Assembly: GCA_035235625.1 (NCBI GenBank)
Contig: CP141140.1
Location: 38,745,351-38,809,350 of the forward strand
Length of the DNA stretch: 64,000 nt
Origin: Saururus chinensis
Lineage: Eukaryota > Streptophyta > Magnoliopsida > Piperales > Saururaceae
Direction: 5' to 3'
Both the position numbers and the translations under genes were made by a program. The notes beneath the pieces are model-generated. The model saw only the letters and a program-made list of their open reading frames with translations. It was not told the DNA's origin and made no database searches. Shown in pieces: positions 61,534 to 64,000 of the stretch (position 1 is its first letter; every line of letters begins with the position of its first letter).

Positions 61534-62835
61534 TGATAACCATGTAATATACCTATTTGAAGGCCCCTTTTCTAAGCATTTTATTTATGCTTTGATGCTA
61601 ATTTGTGTCTGGTGATCAATGTTTATGCCTGACTCGGTTTATGAGCTAATATTATTTATTGGGCTTCAATAAAATCTTGAAGGAGGATTCTACAACACTT
61701 GATTGCAGCCCACTTCAAGACACCCAGCCCACTTTAAAGGTACCAAGATTGTAGCCCACTTCAAGATATCCAGCCCACTTCAAAGGTGTAGAGATTTTAG
61801 CCCTCTCTATCATTTCAAAGGAGGAGCAAGAAAGTTCATTCAAAGTGAAGCCCCAATGTCCACCTCCATATCTAGTCAATAGGAAGCAAAGTGACCACCT
61901 CCATATCTAGCCAATAGGAATTAAAGTGGTCAAATCTCTATCTCTAGTCAATGGGATTTGACCTCCATTTTTAGCCGATGAGAGTCTATTTAAAGGGTAG
62001 AGGACTTGATAAGAGGGAAAATTTTACTTGGAGTTCCACCACCAACTTGAAGACCTTCTTCTTAGTGCTTCTCTTTCTTCTTTTCTTTTGTAATTTTTCT
62101 TCTTTTCTTTTGTAATGGAAGGTTAAGGCCCCAGATGAGGCTAGAGGTTATGTTGCAGCTTCCAAGTAGTGTTTCTTTATGCAATCCTTTGTTTTAATGA
62201 AAGTATTGGGTAGTTCTCTTCTCTTATTCCTCTATTCTCAACTCTTTGTTTTCTTAGCACATTGAATGCTTGAAGGTTTTTCCTCTTAATTCATTGTAGA
62301 TTTGATACTTAGAGTACTTGAATTTGTACTATGGACAACCTTGACTTGTTGTGATCTCCTTACTTCAAGTGCTTTGTATCATCATACAACTCTACTTCAT
62401 ACATTTGTAGAGCTTTAATTATTCAATCATTTTTAGAGTTTTACTTTTGCTTTGCAAGTTCAAATCATCCAATTAGGAGGAATCATCATTCCATTCTAGC
62501 TGAGATAAATTGATACATGAAGAACACTAGGTGCTACAAAGATCCTTGATGTATTAGCATTTACATTTCATTTTACCAGTTTCCACTTTGACAACTCTAC
62601 TTCATACTACTCCCTTCTTCTTTGTTTCTTTTGCTTTGTGACCACATTCTCAGTCACACAAGTCAATCCCCGTAGATTTGACCTTGTATGTACTACAACA
62701 CTCTTGTGCACTTACAAGTAAGGCTTTGGTTCAATCTCATGAGTCAATAGTTTGGGTTTTACAAGTGTAAGTGTTTCAAAGAGTCCTTAACTTCATAACT
62801 TAATCCCTTGACTTTTGAAAAAATTGCAACTTACA
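61534..62835 (+). mobile_element. LTR-like sequence related to 1-1,103
   Basis: It begins near TGATAACCATGTAATATACC and ends near AACTTACA. It has a TATTTAAA box at 61,987, a T-rich leader, TGATACATGAAGAACACTAG near 62,511 and CCCCGTAGATTTGACCTTGT near 62,668, in the same order as the left-end sequence. A short direct repeat (CAGCCCACTTCAA) occurs three times at 61,706-61,785. The ends are tentative and no target duplication is seen. Confidence 0.5.
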
Positions 62836-63215
62836 GTTTCACCAACACAACCGTCGACAAGCACATGCCAATGGACAATTGAAATTATTGTTCACTGATG
62901 CAAAGCACCGACATGCTAGTGGCTTGCAGCTGAAAACAAAAAATTGCTGATAAAATATTATATTTTTCTTGGAAAATACAGTGTGTCACAATAATCCCTT
63001 AGGGAACTTGGGCCAAAACACTCCTTGTTAGGCAACCCAATTGGGCCCTTTAACATAAAATTCATCACTTAAATTATGTGGGCCTACAAACTAAGTAAAC
63101 AATCCAATTGCATGTCTAATTTAGGTATAAATGGACCCTGTGCATCATGTCCAACTTGAAATAGTCATATCTCTCTTATCTAAAATCTGATATTTGCACC
63201 TTTTGTGACATTTTG
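62836..63215. other. Noncoding stretch
   Basis: Nothing recognisable apart from a few GGGCC-containing palindromic patches (CAATTGGGCCC at 63,029). Confidence 0.4.
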
Positions 63216-64000
63216 TGTAAGATCTCTAATTTTATTTGATTTATTTTTTTTAAATTATGTGAATTTGTGTGATTCTGCTTGTTTACCGGTTTGATTTGAT
63301 TTTGGGTTATGGATTAGTAATTATGACTCTAATAAGGTTTAATTTTTATTTTTATAAATTTAGTGTCAAACTTCATTTATCAATTTTTTACCAAATTTAT
63401 GGTATTTTATTCTAATTTTTCATTAATTATGAGAGTAGACCCTACAGTGGGCCCCACATCCATGTTGGATGGCATGTGATCCATTTGACCCTATAGGATT
63501 TTGTTACTTTATTTAAGTGGGATGGGGTGAGATTAGATTCATTTTTTGACGAAAAATAACCTTACTTAGTCACTTAGGGCGTTTTGACCTATTTTCCAAC
63601 CTAATAGTTGTTGACATTAAAAAATTTAAAATTAAAAATTTAGAGGCTAAGATTTTGGAGCTTTACTAGCTCTAGATGAGACCAAATTTTCAAAATGGAT
63701 AAAGTGGACAAAGTCCAAAGAAAACAATGAAGAGATGAAGCAAATTCTAATAGTTGTTGACAAAAAAAAATTAAATGGCCAAGAGTTCGGAGTTTGACTA
63801 GCTTTGGATGAGACCAAACTTTCAAAATGGATAAAGTCTCCAAAGTAGACAAAGTCCAAAAAAAAAAAATTTAATTTAAAAGCCAAGATTTCAGAGCTTG
63901 ACTAGCTCTAAATGAGACCAAATTTTCAAAATGGACAAAGTCTCCAAAGTGGACAAATTCTAAAGAAAACAAAAAAGAGAAGAAGAATTAAAATCTAATC
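63216..64000 (+). mobile_element. Chromovirus-type LTR, cut by the window end
   Basis: It starts TGTAAGATCTCTAATTTTA and has the GTGGGCCCCACATCCATG block near 63,448 and GGATTTTGTTACTTTA near 63,497, matching the layout of the other chromovirus LTRs in this window. Its end lies outside. Confidence 0.6.
63645..63990 (+). repeat. Tandem repeat, about 105-130 bp unit, 3 copies
   Basis: Each unit has GAGCTTGACTAGCTCT (or a near form), then GATGAGACCAAATTTTCAAA and ATGGATAAAGT..ACAAAGTCCAAAG. Copies start near 63,658, 63,789 and 63,893. The array is in the upstream part of the LTR. Confidence 0.88.

Overview
This is a plant nuclear window, almost certainly from a flowering plant with a large, repeat-rich genome. 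It is AT-rich, has no bacterial or organellar gene layout, and carries Ty3/gypsy chromovirus LTRs, a Ty1/copia element, Mutator-like elements (MULEs), hAT, Stowaway and Mutator MITEs, and spliced host exons whose best recognisable relatives are plant proteins. I see no complete, clearly functional host gene. I cannot name the species.

Layout, left to right. (1) 1-3.7 kb: an LTR-like sequence abuts the 3' part of a Tekay/Del-type chromovirus (integrase, chromodomain, start of the 3' LTR). (2) 3.7-18.1 kb: a decayed MULE, here called element A. A plus-strand accessory gene with a Ulp1-type cysteine protease end (3.7-12.3 kb) runs toward a minus-strand MULE transposase (15.5-17.4 kb). Element A was later hit by three solo LTRs. 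One (4,217-10,398) sits in the accessory gene and itself holds another (4,909-9,043), each with a perfect 5-bp target duplication. A third (12,806-15,529, minus) sits in the zinc knuckle of the transposase. (3) 18.8-26.8 kb: a second MULE, element B, with matching inverted ends, a plus-strand transposase (19.2-22.4 kb) and a minus-strand accessory gene with a DUF1985/plant-mobile-domain-like region (23.3-25.6 kb).

(4) 28.3-50.6 kb: a mosaic of host gene fragments, all on the minus strand. It holds two exons of a kinesin-14, with one exon partly duplicated in tandem and the second copy split by a young Copia element (28,864-35,245), and six exons of the plant YbeY endoribonuclease-HAD phosphatase fusion gene. 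Two segments of about 2.1 kb are repeated (37.1-39.2 = 46.4-48.5 kb; 43.9-46.0 = 48.5-50.6 kb). (5) 50.6-64 kb: MITEs, a hAT-like element, chromovirus LTRs (59,025-61,306 and one running off the right edge) and a second LTR-like sequence related to the left end of the window.

The most interesting signal is shared by the two MULEs. Each carries its own short CpG-containing motif repeated many times, on both strands, almost only in noncoding parts: TTGCGATGG in element A and ACACGAT in element B. Many variants are exactly the CG-to-TG or CG-to-CA products expected from decay of methylated cytosine. This, with a DUF1985-like gene in B, closely parallels the Arabidopsis VANDAL/VANC anti-silencing system, in which a DUF1985 protein binds a family-specific motif array and reverses DNA methylation of its own element. 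The window may hold two further, independently diversified versions of such a system, now fossilised.
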